64,000 nucleotides of DNA from Voacanga thouarsii (GCA_026120185.1 JANUWF010001635.1:62001-126000), one strand, 5' to 3'. Counted from the stretch's first letter, positions 10,510 through 24,859 are shown. Numbers and translations: made by a program. The notes: generated by a model not told the origin, from the sequence alone.

Positions 10510-13500
10510 TGTAAATACCTAACCCAATTGATTATGGGTATTGTATTTTAACCGACCCATAAAGTGATTTTTTTTATTATGGCCCATGAGATAGCCAACA
10601 AGATTTTAGGAATCATGAGAGATTTAATTAAGTAAGGGATATGTTTGTTATTTAGTGTTTTAAAAGTTAAACATACGTCTTAATCTAAATGACGTTCTTT
10701 GGTTTTATCATCAGTTAGTCAAAACGATCATTCAAGGGTTCCAGGCTCTAGGGAAGAAAGCTCTGACTTGCTTCAATCGTGAAGGTGAGTTCTATTGACT
10801 TCGACTATTAATTTAGTTAGAGGTTGAGGAATAAATATTAGGAGGTTCTCTTCCTCTTTGTTTCTGAAAATTCTAGATAATAAGGTTAATTGATTCATTG
10901 GGTTTTAGTTCTTTGGATTTATATTGGTATTGTGTGGTTTGATATTAGGGAGCAATTGTGTGGAGTAATTAGCTTGGATTGGAGATATTAGTCTGACTTC
11001 TGAGGTAAGTGGTTCAGGCATCTTCTATTTTTCGAAATATTCTACAATTTGTATTTTCTGTATAAAATTTGGAAATTGAGTTTAGTTATTTTATTCTAAT
11101 TTTGAATCATAGTATCATGTGGGCTATGTGTGGTATGTGTTTAATGGCTCATAGGATTGAAGAAGGAGAGGAAGAACATGTTCTAAAATTTGTTTGTGTG
11201 ACTAAAATCACTTTCAATCAATAAGAAATATAAGTCTGGCCTCTCTGACGAGATAAATAGTCAGAACTGATATCAGTGATCATCTTCTTAATTTGAAATT
11301 CATGAGCATACGTGTGATTGTTTTTGTGTAGGTTTTGATTTTGTAATGTTGAAAAGAAGGGGGAAAAAAATCTTCAATGCTTTGTTCACTGTTCACATTT
11401 TCAAGGGGTGTTCTGGTTGATTTGCTTTGGTGCGGGGATGGCTGTTGTTCCCAACCAAAAAAAAAAAAAAAAAAAAATCTTCAATGCTTTGTTCACGTTA
11501 ATTCTCTGTTCATGTCTTCAAGGGTTGTTTTGGTTTATTTGCTTTGGTGTGGGGACAGCTGATGTTCCCCCACACACCAAAAAAAAAAAAAAAATGTTTT
11601 GTTTTAGACGTTTGACCACAAAGCATTCTGTGGAATGTGGTTTTGAAGTGGGGACTATACAATTGATTATCAATGATTGAGGCTTGATGTGGGCCATTTC
11701 AATAGGCATTAATCATTTTTAAAAAAACAAATTATTTTTATATTATTTTCTTTGTATAATTGTGGGCCCAACTTGTTTTGTTTTAAAGATTAGGCTAAAC
11801 TAATTAGATTTATTTTACAATTAAATTATACTTTTATTCTGTTTTATTATTTTTATTGAGGTGGTAGTTTTATTTTATTTAATATCAGACTAAATCCTAT
11901 ATCATTTGTATGTGTGTGTATGTGTGTGTGTGTGTGTGTGTATTTCAAAAAACAAAAAAAAAATAGTCAGTTCATCTAATTATGGAGTATTATTTAATGT
12001 GTCTTATTGAAAATATATTATATGTAACATCCTTTTTCCCAAGAAGATGTTTGAACTACTTATTGGATTAGTGTAGTGATGACCAATTCGGAGCACTAGC
12101 AAGTGTACTAGATATCGTTTATAGTAACAAGATTGTCCCACAGAGATTAGAAATTAAAACTCCTTCCAATGAAATTAATTCTAACTTAAATTAAAAGAAA
12201 ATAAAGATTCCAATGATTGTTGTGTTGAGAATTAAATTGATGTACTTAAACTAGCACTTTTACTGGATAAAGATTGTAATGAGATGATCTAAAGCACATA
12301 ATTTCACTAGATTAACTCTTATATTACCAACGTGATCCGTTATTCTAGAGTGTACCTTATTAGTTAATCAATATCCAAAATTAACCAATATCCTTTTTCA
12401 AGGTATATTAATTCTATTCCTCCAAATAACCCAATTATATTTCTATATTGAATTCAATTCAGAGGAACGCATTCAAGACCATACCATTATAATGATCATA
12501 CAAACCATGTAAATATATTTTTATTTCACATGTAATTTATGATCTGATTACCTATCCTAATTAACTAAGTCATCTTTCGAATTTTCCTAGTTAATGGCAA
12601 ATCAATCTGAATGGTGATCAGGCATTTAATTGCTTTGAGTACAATAATTAGGCAAAAACTTAAGAACACCCTTCAAATAACGGAATCACAAGATAATATA
12701 ATAATTAATACTAGCTACATCAAGGCCTTAGAATAAGAACTTAATACCTAATTGAAGAGAAATTCAAGAACAAATTAAAAGAGAAGGTATGAAAAAACAT
12801 CACAGTATACTAATACAATCTCCAAGTTTGTCTATGAGTAACTTCCAATATGTGTCCAACAATGGAAAACCCTCTCAAAATTACAACAAAAAAACCCTAG
12901 GAAGATAATACCTAAAGCTAATGTCAAAAGAAACTGAACAAAATTCATCCCTAATGGCTTCCCCCTCCAAAATTTGCTCTTTTCGGCTTTTATCTTCGCT
13001 AGAGCCCGTTGGAGAGTTCAATCCGGTCCCTAATTGATGAATCTGGCGTCGGATTTAACTCTCCTTATGAGATCTTTTGAAAATTGCTTCTTCAACCCCT
13101 CAACTTGTGTGTTTTTTCATTCAAGTCCCTAGAAAAATCAAATAACCACAAAAGAAAGTAAATTGTCCAAATAAACCTCATATTGCATTAAATTGTAACA
13201 TGATCTATCCAAAAGTCACCCAAAATATTCAATGCAATATCACTACATCATGTAGCTCACTCCATTTAACATTTCGTAAATTTTGATCAAGAATATGAAG
13301 AGAATTGTGGAGATGGATGGGATTAGACTACGCTTTTAGATTGATTGACTATTGGGAGTTTTATTCATTATGACTATTGTGGATTAGATAGTATGGTTCT
13401 CGTAAATCCTTTGTTAAGGTTGAGCAAGACATTGGTTGTTTTAAAAGTTTTATATTTTGTTCATGAAATTTTATTTCAGGATGTATATATTTTTTTTCTT

Positions 13501-13635
13501 TCCTTTGGAGGTGATTAGTTCAATTAAAATTATTTCTTTGAGTTAGAGGCTTAATATCTTCTTGGAAATGCTACCGTGTAGTGTTTCGGGTACGAACTTG
13601 AGTTCCATTTCGGGTTCTGGATTCGAAGCGTTACA
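10510..13635 (+). repeat. 5' LTR of the Gypsy element (interrupted)
   Basis: It matches the 3' LTR at 23471-25411 along its length except for 12077-13250, which is an inserted solo LTR. Without the insert and one 5-bp duplication it is 1947 bp, against 1941 bp for the partner. Internal features are two ~110-bp tandem units, each ending in a poly-A run (about 11370-11475 and 11478-11594), and a TG microsatellite near 11911-11940. Confidence 0.9.
12077..13250. mobile_element. Solo LTR inserted in the Gypsy 5' LTR
   Basis: 1174 bp starting tgatgacc and ending tacatca (TGATG...CATCA inverted ends), flanked on both sides by tgtag (12072-12076 and 13251-13255). The 5-bp duplication and TG...CA ends are those of an LTR retrotransposon. 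No internal domain or second LTR is present, so unequal recombination probably removed the body. The empty site is visible in the 3' LTR around 25026. No reading frame of note is present. Confidence 0.82.
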
Positions 13636-13640
13636 TTTAG

Positions 13641-13658
13641 TGGTATCAGAGACCTAGG
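13641..13658 (+). other. Primer binding site (initiator tRNA-Met)
   Basis: tggtatcagagacctagg lies five bases inside the left LTR. It matches the common plant PBS TGGTATCAGAGC-type sequence complementary to the 3' end of initiator tRNA-Met, with one base changed. Confidence 0.85.
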
Positions 13659-14681
13659 TTCATGATCCTTAATATTAAGTTATGATTTATTACGAATCCT
13701 AAGATATGATAGGATATAAGAAGTTTTATGTCTAACTATTATGGTTTATTATTAGTAGTTTTATTTATTTATTTGATTAAAAAAAATTCCTTAATTATTT
13801 TATCTACCTATTTATTTATTTAAATGCTTACTTATTTATCTTGGTGATATTAATTATCATACAATTACTTATTATGGGTGTGAAATAGATGGCACGTGAG
13901 TAGAGTTGAATTCGAACCGAACGTTCACGAACAAAAGCTCATTCGTGTTCATTCGTGTTCGATTAAGGCTCGTTTATTTAATAAACGAACGAACTCGAAC
14001 AAAATATTATGTTCGTTTATTAATCGAACGAACACGAACATGTTCGCGAACATATTCGAATGTTCGCGAACACATATATTTTATAAAAAATAATTATATT
14101 ATATTTATTATATATATATTATTATTTATATTTTATAATAATAATAATAATAATAATAATATATTTTTTAACATCAGTAGGGTTAGTCTTGTTGAGTTTT
14201 CTCTTTTCTTCCATCGCAGATTCGCAGCCGCCGTCTCACTCCTCACCTCTCTTCAGACTCTTCAGTCTTCACCCTCACGGCCTCCCTTCTCTTCAGACTC
14301 TTCACCCTCACGGTCATCTCTCCTCAAGACTCTTCGACCGTGAGTCCCGTGACACCTCAAATCTGTCCTCCTGACTTCATCGCCGTCTGAGAGATTGAGA
14401 CCAACAACTGTGGACACTCCCCCAGCACAAACTTGTCTCGTCTGAGAAGAATAACAGCGCGCTCTCCCCCGCTATTCTTCATTCTCACTGCTACCAGAGG
14501 CACGGCTGAGATGAACAACGGCGCACACTTCCCTGCCATTCTTCAACATCTCTGATACCGGGGGCACATCGGATTTTGCTTCCATTTTCTGGTTTGTGCT
14601 TCTATTCCTTAAATCCTTTTTGTTCTATTCCTTAGATATACAGATCTGTATTCAGATCCTGTTTAAATTTTGGGTAGTTGG

Positions 14682-15541
14682 ATCTTTCAGGAGCATGTTA
14701 GATTACTCATGAATTGATGTTTATGAACTGAGGTTCCATATGATTCTGGTTTGCTTTACTAATTCCCTTTAGTCTGCCATTTGTATTGGAATTGTGATTG
14801 ATAAGGCTGGCATTAACTGAAGAACTTGGTATAAGGATTATGTTGTATCCTTTGATCTGAAAAAGGATGTTCAAGTTCAAGATTTCAGTAGTGAACTATT
14901 GGGATGTAGTGTTTGTTTTATATTATTATCTAAATGCAGTAAATTTTCAATTTTTCTGTCCCCTTGTATTTGGTGATAAATGGATGTTTTTATCTTTGTT
15001 TGAGTATCATTTCATATGTCATTTATAAAGCTTGTTTTATAGTTCTGTTCTTGTTCTTTGGACTTTGGTTCTTCATTCCTTAATATCTTTCATTTATACC
15101 ATAGTTTCACTATAGAATGATTGCATTTTACTCTCTAACCTAAAACGGTGATCCAGTGGATCTTTCAGGAGCATGTTAGATTACTCATGAATTGATGTTT
15201 ATGAACTGAGGTTCTATATGATTCTGGTTTGATTTACCAATTCCCTTTAGTCTCGCCATCCGTACTCGGAATTGTGATTGATGAGGTCGGCATTAATCGA
15301 AGAACTTGGTATAAGGATTATTTTGTATCCTTTGATCTGAAAAAGGATGTTCAAGTTCAAGATTTCAGTAGTGTACTGTTGGGATGTAGTGTTTGTTTTA
15401 TATTATCATCTAAATGCAGTAAATTTTTAATTTTTTCTGTCCCCTTGTATTTGGTGATAAATGGATGTTTTTATCTTTGTTTGAGTATCATTTCATATGT
15501 CATTTATAAAGATTGTTTTATATTTTTGTTCTTGTTCTTTG
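14682..15541 (+). repeat. Tandem duplication in the hAT 5' intron
   Basis: About 380 bp at 14682-15060 are repeated at 15158-15541 (both start gatctttcaggagcatgtta and end near tctgttcttgttctttg). The copies are separated by ~100 bp of unique sequence and differ by scattered substitutions. They lie upstream of the transposase start, in a leader or intron that ends at a gatag acceptor near 15590. Confidence 0.85.
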
Positions 15542-15592
15542 TTTATGAAAATCTAAAATGATTAATTTGAGCTCATTTATTGCATGATAGGT

Positions 15593-17836
15593 ATGTCAAG
15601 TCCTCCATTTTCATCATTTCAGGGTTTTTCTACAAGTCCAGGAATGGCCAATAGCTCTTTTAATGATGGGTTACTTCAATTAAATGAGAGAGATATGAGA
15701 AAAAATGACGAATATGCTAGCCAAAGCAAAGAACAAGTGGTAGAAGAAGGGGTTCAAGAACAAGAAACTAATGCATTTCAACGGAAAAAAAGAAAAAAAG
15801 TTGCTGCTTGTTGGAAGGAAATGGAAGAAATTGTGGACAGTAAAGGTGTGAAGATGGCTAAGTACACCTATTGCAAGGAGTCATGGCCTTTAAACAAGAC
15901 GTCTACCACCACTCAACTAAACCGACACTTGGCGAATTGTTTGCAAAGGAAGCTTGCCCTTGGTCAAAATCCAATGATGAAGCAACAAGTACTTTCTTTT
16001 ACTCAATCAGAGAATGAAGATGTGAGTTCTATTGCTAATTTTTCGTATGATCATTCTAAAGTTTGGGAGCTTGCTGCACATATGGTTTTAGGTCATGAAT
16101 ATCCTTTCTCAATGATGGATCATGTGATTTTTAATAAGTTTATGAAAGCTGCATCACCCTTTTACCAAAAAATAGGTCGAAATACTGTGAAGAAGGATTG
16201 TATATCAACTTATGAGACTGAGAAAAAAAAAGTTGAAGTCATTATTAAAGGATGTGAGAAGAATTAGTATTACTACTGATTTGTGGAAGTGTTCTGGACA
16301 AAAAATTCAATACATGGTTGTCACTGGTCATTTTGTTTATTCTAATTGGATGTTACAAAAATGTGTCTTGAGTTTTAAAAATGTGCCTTCCCCACATACT
16401 GGTGTTCTTGTTGCTGATGCTCTCAATAAATGTCTTCTTGATTGGGGTATTGAGGATAAAGTGGCTTCTATTACAGTTGATAATGCTTCTTATAATGATG
16501 TTTGTATTAGGAGATTGAAAGAGGATTTTGCATTGAGGAAAAAGTTGTCTCTTGGGGGAAAGTTATTTCATGTTAGATGTTGTGCTTATATTTTAAATTT
16601 GCTAGTTCAAGATGGGCTTGATCAAATTGGAGAAGTGATTGAAGTTGTTAGAGAAGGAATAAAGTATTTGAACAATTCAGAGAGTCGCCTTAAGGAATTT
16701 GCTAAAATTGCAAGACAACTCCAATTACCTTCTAAGAAATTGCTTTTGGATTGTCCAACTAGGTGGAATGGAACTTATTTGATGTTGGCTGCTGCATTAA
16801 TGTTTAAAGATGTTTTTTCTCGTTATGCTGATATTGATGTTGGTTTTAGATATGTTCCTAGTATCGTTGATTGGATGAAAGTGGAAGAGGTGTGTCAATT
16901 TCTAGGTGTTTTTCATGAAATTACAAACATCATTTCTGGTTCTGAGTCTCCAATTGCAAACCTCTTTCTACCTGAGCTTTACAGAATAAAAGAGCTATTG
17001 AATGAAAAATCTTCTGATATTTCTGATCACATAAGGGCCATGGGTTCACGAATGACAGCCAAATTTGACAAGTATTGGGTGAATGTAACTTATTGCTTTC
17101 CTGGCTGCTGCTTTGGATCCTAGATATATAATGGTACTTATTGAATTTGCTTTTCCTGTGATCTATGATAAAGATGCTGAAAAGAATATTTCTTTGGTTA
17201 GAAAAGCATTGGATGATCTTTATGAAGAGTATGTTAGTGCTTATAATGAATCTCAATGTGAATATGGACAAAGTACAAAAAAGAGTACAAGAGGAGAGAG
17301 TACTTCATCTAATAAATGCAGCATTGGTTCTCAAGGAATTGGAAGGAGTATCATCACTGGGAAGGCTAAATTTGAATCATTTATTAGACAAGTAGAGACT
17401 GTTCAATCAGTGAAATTAGAATTGGATATTTATCTTGAAGAAAGTGTCTACATTTGTGATTCAAGTGTTCATTTTGATGCCTTAGATTGGTGGAAGGTGA
17501 ATCAATCAAAATATCCTAGATTGGCTAGGATGGCATGTTAATTATTAGCTATTTCTATTACTACTGTAGCTTCTGAAGTAACTTTTAGTGCTGGGGGTAA
17601 GGTTATTGATAATCGCCGGGCCTCAATGTCTATTGATACAGTAGAGATGCTCCTGTGCTCATCTGATTGGGTACGAAATTTTCATGGACTTAAAAAGCGC
17701 TCAAAGGTTAGTGTGATAAAAAAAAAAATTTATAGCATATTACTCATATTAAATATACTAATTTATATGTTTTTTTGTAGGATGATGATGAACAATCTTC
17801 TTTTAAAGAAATTATGCTTCCTGTAGTAGTGGATTA
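15593..17836 (+). pseudogene. hAT transposase (BED-type), broken
   Basis: Begins at ATG 15593 after a splice-acceptor-like gatag. It shows a BED zinc-finger region (15805-15960; the first expected Cys reads Tyr, in KYTYCKES), catalytic-domain blocks ITTDLWK (about 16270) and ITVDNASYND (about 16470), and RCCAYILNLLVQDGL (about 16577), where the usual His after CCA is Tyr. The C-terminal dimerisation region includes LDWWKVN (about 17482) and VIDNRRASMS (about 17600). Frameshifts near 16250 and 17098 and a stop at 17539 split the frame. In active relatives this protein binds the ends and cuts the element out. This copy cannot mobilise itself. Confidence 0.85.
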
Positions 17837-20800
17837 AAGTTGCCATTTACTAAGTTATATTTGGTAAATTTTGTTTAATTTATATATGTAATTATGTTAT
17901 GTTCAAGCCGATGTTGGCACATCTTACCTCTGTTCATTAAATACACAATTGTATTTGTGTTTGTATAGTAACATGATTTTGTTTACTCAATTTTGTGTAT
18001 ATAGTTTTCTTGAGATGGATTGGTTTTGGAGAGAAAAACTCTGGGGATATTGTTTTCAAGTATAAAATCTGAATGCTGGAAAATGAATATATATACAAAA
18101 CTTGGATTAGGAAGAGGAAGTCACTTTGTTCACTCTAGATATGCTTTCCAGTTTTTTCTGCTATTGTCATTATGTGCTTCAGTAAACTTGGTATCATAAA
18201 ACTTTAGCTCTCAACTTGTCCACTAGTTAATATTGTTGCTAATTTTGTGTAGATTCTTTATTCAAAGAGTTGGAATTTTGTGTTGAATTAATGCTTTTAA
18301 TTTCATGAAATTTCAGAAACTATAATGCAGTAGAACAAGTTGTTTCTTGAAGAGTTGTGGTGCCTATGTTTGAAGTTCTTTTTATGGAGTGTTTTTAAGA
18401 GAGATTTTTAATTATTTTTTATGGCTATTAATTAATTTTAGTTTGTTATAATTTTGTTGTGGACTAGGGAATTATGTAATGTTAAAAATGTTTGTAATTT
18501 AGTTTTGTTTTATTTTGTTGTATTTTAATAATGTAATTACTGATGTATTGTAAATGTTTAAATTTGATTTTTTTTAATGAATTTTAGAATTATTATTTTT
18601 TAAATTTTAGAATGAAAAATACAAAATAAACGAAATTCGAACAATTCGAACACGAACATTAATCGAGTTTTTCGAACTCGAACGAGCACAAACATTATTA
18701 AAAAATAAACGAACGAACTCGAGCTCGATTAATAAACGAACGAACTCGAACAGTGTTCGAGTAAGTTCGAACTCAAGCTCGAAAATTCAATACTCGTTTC
18801 GTTCGTGTTCGAATACAGCTCTACACGTGAGGGAAGGCATGGAAACAATGGTGAGGGTCTTAATAGCGAATCAGATGACATGAGCGTGCCACTGGCAGAA
18901 TGGGAACGAAGAATACCACGTCAACCGACAGGTGGAATCAGTCAACCTGTGCCGATGCCACCTACCGGGCTTCCTCTGCAAGTTACATCAACAGCTATGC
19001 CTGTGCCAACGTCATCTGAATTAATGGCGACACTAAATATGATGGCACAAGTTATGCAAAATCAACAAGTGCAGCAAGAACAACAGAGATTGCAATGAGA
19101 GTAGGAACAAAGGCAACAAAGACTGACATTGGGGCTTAGAGCACATTATGAACGACTTAAGAAGGTAGGGATGCCTACTTTTGATGGAACTGCAGATCCG
19201 TTAAAGGCAAGCAAGTGGTTGGAAGAGTTAGAGGAAAATTTTGAGATTTTGGAGATGCCTGATGATGTTAAGCTGAAAATTGTACCTCCATTCTTGATTG
19301 GAGATGCAAACCAATGGTGGAGATGAGCAAAACCAGCGTATACTCAAGGTAAGAGATCTATAACTTGGGGGGGTATTCAAGAAGGCATTTCTCGATCACT
19401 ACTTCCCTGTGGCAATTAAACTACAAAAATAGAATGAATTCTTTGATTTGATACAGGCAGAAGGGATGAGGGTGGTTCACTATGCATCACGATTTAATGC
19501 CATGGGACAGTTTGCACCAGAGATCATGGCCGATGAAATACTTAAGCTGCAACGTTTTGAAAATGGATTGCAAAGGAGAATTAAGGATCGGTTATCCTCG
19601 ATGCCCTCGAAGAACTATGAAGAATCTTATACCAGGTGTCTACACATTGAGGCAGAGATTAAGAAAGGTAATGTTGAAAAGGAGAAGAAGAGACCGAGCC
19701 CTATATTCAGTCAGGTCCAGGGTTCAAGACCAACGGGACCCCCAGCAGAAAAAAGGCATTCACTGTCCAAAACTACTCTGGCAGTAGCTTCTTATGATAA
19801 AAAGAAGCTTTGTGAGACTTGTCAGCGTATACATCCCGGCGAATATAGATGGAAGACTGGGGCTTGTTTCAGGTGTGGAGAGATAGGACATCGTATTGGC
19901 GAGTGTCCCATGATAGCTCAGGAAGCATCCAGACCTGCTATTCAACCGGTCACGAGGCTAGCGGAGCAAAAGAAGCCGAATGCTAGGGTTTTTGCACTAA
20001 CTCAACAGGAGGCTAAGACTGCAAATGATGTGGTTACAAATACCCTACTAATTAATTCTGTACCAGCTTTGACGCTCTTTGATTGTGGTGCCACCCATTC
20101 TTTTGTATCTCAACGTTTTGCCAAAACTCTAAAATTAGCCCTTACGTCTTTGGTTTATCATTTTCATATATCTATTCCTAGTGAAAAAGTTTTAGTCTCC
20201 AAGTTTGTGATGAGGGGATGTAGGATAGAGATTGAAAATGAAGTGTTAGATGCTGATCTCATCTATCTTCCAATAGTGGATTTTGATGTGATTCTCGGAA
20301 TGGATTGGCTCTCTCGCAACTGTGCAGTGATCGACTATAAGGGCAAAAAGGTAAATTTTGCAATTCCATGGAAAGACGAATTCCATTTTCTGGGAGGTTT
20401 GGAAAAGCAAGCGAGCAAGTTGAAATCAATCATATTAGCCATAAAGGCACAAAGAGATCTTCAAAAAGGATGTGAAGGCTTCTTAGCTTACGCATTGGAT
20501 ACTCAGAAGAAGGGGCAAACATTTGAAGACATACCAGTGGTATGTGACTTTCCAGATGTATTCCCGGAAGAATTACTAGGACTACCCCCTGAGCGAAAAG
20601 TAGAGTTTGAGATTGTTTTGATATATATTGGGAGTTGAACCGATCTCAAAGGCTCCGTATAGAATGACACCTGCTAAATTACGAGAATTAAAGACACAAC
20701 TACAAGAATTATTGGATATGGGATTTATACACCCAAGTGTGTCCCCACGGGGAACTCCAGTTTTGTTTGTGAAGAAAAAGGATGGTAGTATGAGACTCTG

Positions 20801-23456
20801 TATTGATTATCGCGAACTTCATAAGATCACCATTAAGAATCGGTACCCCTTATCCCGGATAGATGATCTCTTTGACCAGCTAAAAGGTACTTGTGTGTTT
20901 TTCAAGATTGACTTGCGCTCTGGATATCATCAGTTAAGAATTAAGGCAGAAAATATACCCAAAGTGCTTTCCGAACTCGTTATAGACATTATGAATTTTT
21001 AGTCATTCTATTTGGAATGACTAATTCTCCAACAGCATTTATGGACCTGATGAACTGGGTCTTCAAGCCTTAATTAGACAAGTTTGTAGTGGTATTTATT
21101 GATGACATTCTGATATATTCATCGTCCGAGGAAAAGAATGCGGAACATTTAGCAGTGGTTTTGCAAACTTTGCGGAGGAAAAAATTGTACGCGAATTTAG
21201 CAAGTGTGAATTTTGACTCAGGAGTCTTGCTTTCTTGGGTCATGTCATATCTGAAAATAGAGTAGCTATAGATCCTAAAAAAGTAGAAGCCATTGTAAAT
21301 TGGGTTAGACCAACTAATGCATCTGAAATGAGAAGTTTCTTAGGGTTAGCTAAGTATTATCAGAAGTTTATAGAGGATTTTTCAAAAATTTTAGGACCGT
21401 TAACTCGACTTACCCAAAAAAAGACCAAGTTCGAGTAGAGTTCAACATGTGAGACTGGTTTCTAGGAGTTGAAGAAAAGATTGACGTCCGCACCTGTACT
21501 TACATTACCATCTGGATCAGGAGGTTTTGTAATTTATAGTGACGCGTCAAAGAACGGCTTGGGTTGTGTGCTAATGCAGAATAGGAAAGTTATAGCCTAT
21601 GCATCAAGACAATTAAAGCTTTACAAGCAAAATTATCCCACTCACGATCTTGAGTTAACTGCAGTGGTTTTTGCTCTAAAGATCTGAAGGCACTACCTGT
21701 ATGGAGAGCCTTGTGAGGTGTTTACAGACCATCAAAGTTTGAAATATTTGTTTACCCAAAAGGAACTTAATATGCATCAGCGGAGATGGCTAGAGTTGTT
21801 TAAGGATTATGATCTGAAGATCAGCTATCATTCGGGGAAAGCAAACAAAGTAGTTGATGCATTAAGTAGGAAGAACAATACCCTAGCAGCTATGATGACT
21901 CAACAGAGGTAATTGATATTAGAATTTGAGAAATTGGAGATAGAAGTAGGAGGATCTACAAAAGGATATGTAGCATCTTTAACGTTGCAACCAACATTGG
22001 TAACGTATAAAGACGACTCAAGGTATGGATGCTAGTTTAGAGAAAAAGAAGAAGGAAGTCCGGGATGATCAGCAAGCAGATTTCTAAATTCATGATGATC
22101 GGTGTTTGAGATTTAGAGGAAAATTATGTATACCTAACCATCTAAGTTTAAAAGCTGAAATTTTGAAAGAAACGTATAACTCTAAGTTGTCAGTACATCC
22201 CGGTGGTACTAAAATGTACAGGGACTTGAAGAGAAATTATTGGTGGAATGGAATGAAGAGGGAGATAGCGGAATATATTTCTCGGTGTATGGTATGTCAA
22301 CAAGTGAAGGCCGAACACCAAAGCCCAGAAGGATTGCTAAAACCTTTAGAGATACCTGTATGGAAATGTGAGCATATCACTATGGATTTTGTTGTTGGGT
22401 TGCCAAGATCAAGGTTAGGAAAGGATACTATTTGGGTGTTTGTAGATAAACTGACTAAATCCGCGATTTTCTTGTCAATGAAGGCTACAGCAACAACGGA
22501 TGAGTTGGCAAAGATGTACATGGAGGAAATAGTGTGATTACACGACATACCAGTTAGCATTGTGTCTAACAGGGATCCACGGTTTGTTTCATGATTCTGG
22601 AGGAGCTTTAATAAAGTTATGGGGACTACGATAACACTTAGTACTGCATTTCACCCACAAATTGATGGGTAATCCGAAACGTACTATTCAAACGTTGGAG
22701 GATATGTTGCGGGCATGTGTGATGAATTTCAAAGGTAGTTGGGTTGATCATTTAATATTGGTAGAGTTCTCTTATAATAACAGTTATCAGACAAGTATTG
22801 GGATGGCTCCATATGAGGCATTGTATGGGAGGAGGTGTATGTCACCAGTGTGCTGGGATGACGTTGGTGAGAAGATAATTACTGGACCAGAATTAGTACA
22901 AATTTCCTTGGAGAAAGTGTCATTAATCCGTGCGCAAATTAAGGCAGCGCAAGATAGACAAAAGAGTTGGACAGATAGCAAAAGGCGACCATTGGAGTTT
23001 AAAGTGGGAGAGAAGGTGTATCTTCGAATTTCTCCTAATAAAGGGGTGATGACATTCGGAAAGAGTGGAAAGTTAAGTCCCCGTTTCGTAGGTCCTTATG
23101 AGATTCTAGAAAGAGTTGGGGAACTCGCTTATCGTTGGCTTACCACCGGCACTGTCTAAGGTGCATGACGTTTTCCATGTTTCTCAATTGAGGAGATACA
23201 TTTCAGATCCAAGTCATGTGTTAGAGGCTAAACCATTGAAAGTGATTGAAAACGTGTCGTACGCGGAGATTCCTTTGAGGATCGTAGATCGTAAGGAGCA
23301 AGTATTGGGAAGACGTATCATCCCCTATGTCAAGGTCCAGTGGACAAATCATATACCTCGCGAAGCTACATGGGAATTGGAGGAGGACATGTGCAAGAAG
23401 TATCTATCTTTGTTTGACCTTGAAGGTATGTATAAGTTTCGAGGACAAAACTTTTG

Positions 23457-23470
23457 TAAGGGGGGTGGAA
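23457..23470 (+). other. Polypurine tract of the Gypsy element
   Basis: A purine-rich run, taaggggggtggaa, lies directly before the 3' LTR start (tgtaaatac). This is the plus-strand primer site in LTR retrotransposons. Confidence 0.75.
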
Positions 23471-24859
23471 TGTAAATACTCAACCCAATTGATTATGGGT
23501 CTTGTATTTTAACCGACCTATAAAGTGATTTTTTTTATTATGACCCATGAGATAGCCCACAAGGTTTTAGGAGTCATGAGAGATTTAATTAAGTTGAGGG
23601 ATGTGTTTGTTATTTAGTGTTTTAAAAGTTAAACTTACGTCTTAATCTAAATGACGTTCTTTGGTTTTATCATCAATTGGTTAAAGCAATCATTCAAGGG
23701 TTCCAGACTCTGGGAAAGAAAGCTTTGACTTGCTTCAATCGTGAAGGTGAGTTCTATTGGCTTTAACTATTAATTTAATTAGAGGTTGAGGAATAAATAT
23801 TAGGAGGTTCTTTTTCTCTTTGTTTATGGAATTCTAGATAATAAGATTCATTGATTCATTGGGTTTTAGTTCCTTGGATTGATATTGGTATTGTGTGGTT
23901 TGATATTAGGGAGCGATTGTGTGGAGTAATTAGCATGGATTGGAGATATTAGTCTGACTTCTGAGGTAAGTAGTTCAGGCATCTTCTATTTTTCGAAATA
24001 TTCTACAATTTGTATTTTCTGTATAAAATTTGGGAATTGAATTTGGTTCTTTTATTATGATTTTGAATCATAGTATCATGTGGGCTATGTGTGATATGTG
24101 TTTAATGGCTCATGGGATTAAAGAATGAGAGGAAGAACATGTTCTAAAATTTGTTTGTGTGATTGAAATCCCTCTCAATCAATAAGAAATATAAGTCTGC
24201 CCTCCCTGACGGGATAAATAGTCAAAATTAATATCAGTGATCCTCTTCCTAATCTAAAATTCATGAGCCTATGTGTGATTGTTTGAGTAGGTTTGGATTT
24301 TGTAATGTTGAAAAGAAGGGAAAAAAATCTTCAATGCTTTATTCACGTCTTCAAGGGGTGTTCTGGTTGATTTGCTTTGGTGCAGGGACAGCTGTTGTTC
24401 CCCACCCAAAAAAAAAAAAAAAAAAATCTTCAATGCTTTGTTCACGTTAATGCTCTGTTCACATCTTTAATGGGTGTTTTGGTTGATTTGCTTTGGTGTG
24501 GGGACAATTATTGTTCCTCCACAAAAAAAAAAAAAAATGTTTTGTTTTGGACGTTTAACTGCAGAGCATACTGTGAAATGTGGTTTTGAAGTAGGGACTA
24601 TAGTCCCCACAATTGATTATCAATGATTGAGGCTTGATGTGGGCCATTTCAATAGGCATTAATCATTTAAAAAAAATTCAAATTATTTTTATATTATTTT
24701 CTTTGTATAATTGTGGGCCCAACTTGTTTTGTTTTAAATATTAGACTAAACTAATTAGATTTATTTTACAATTAAATTATACTTTTATTCTGTTTTATTA
24801 TTTTTATTGAGATGGTAGTTTTATTTTATTTAATATTAGACTAAGTCCTATATCATTTG

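Larger units (their letters stand above)
13901..18823 (+). mobile_element. hAT-superfamily DNA transposon
   Basis: 4923 bp with inverted ends: tagagttgaattcgaac on the left, and the right end reads tagagctgtattcgaac on the other strand. It is flanked by a perfect 8-bp duplication, cacgtgag, at 13893-13900 and 18824-18831. Both subterminal regions are packed with cgaac/gttcg motifs (aacgaacgaactcgaac and relatives), the usual transposase-binding style of plant hAT elements. It carries a decayed transposase gene at 15593-17836. It sits inside the gag gene of the Gypsy element. Confidence 0.93.
13889..23470 (+). pseudogene. Gypsy gag-pol, split by the hAT transposon and decayed
   Basis: The gag start codon is at 13889. 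After four codons the frame is interrupted by the hAT element and resumes exactly at 18832 once one 8-bp duplication is removed. Domains in order: gag (18832-about 19860), zinc knuckle CFRCGEIGHRIGEC (about 19867), protease with LFDCGATHSF (about 20077), RT (20628-21190; [29 protein letters not shown] near 21100), RNase H (21469-21912), integrase zinc region and core (22106-22800), and chromodomain (about 23280-23440). Stops and frameshifts near 19097, 19326, 20636, 21002, 21438, 21912 and 22537 disable it. In intact relatives the polyprotein packages, reverse-transcribes and integrates the element RNA, and the chromodomain steers insertion toward heterochromatin. Confidence 0.88.

Noticed and set aside
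14189..14374. Ser/Pro-rich frames in the hAT 5' region
   Set aside because: They lie in the probable untranslated leader of the transposase and reflect a pyrimidine-rich composition.
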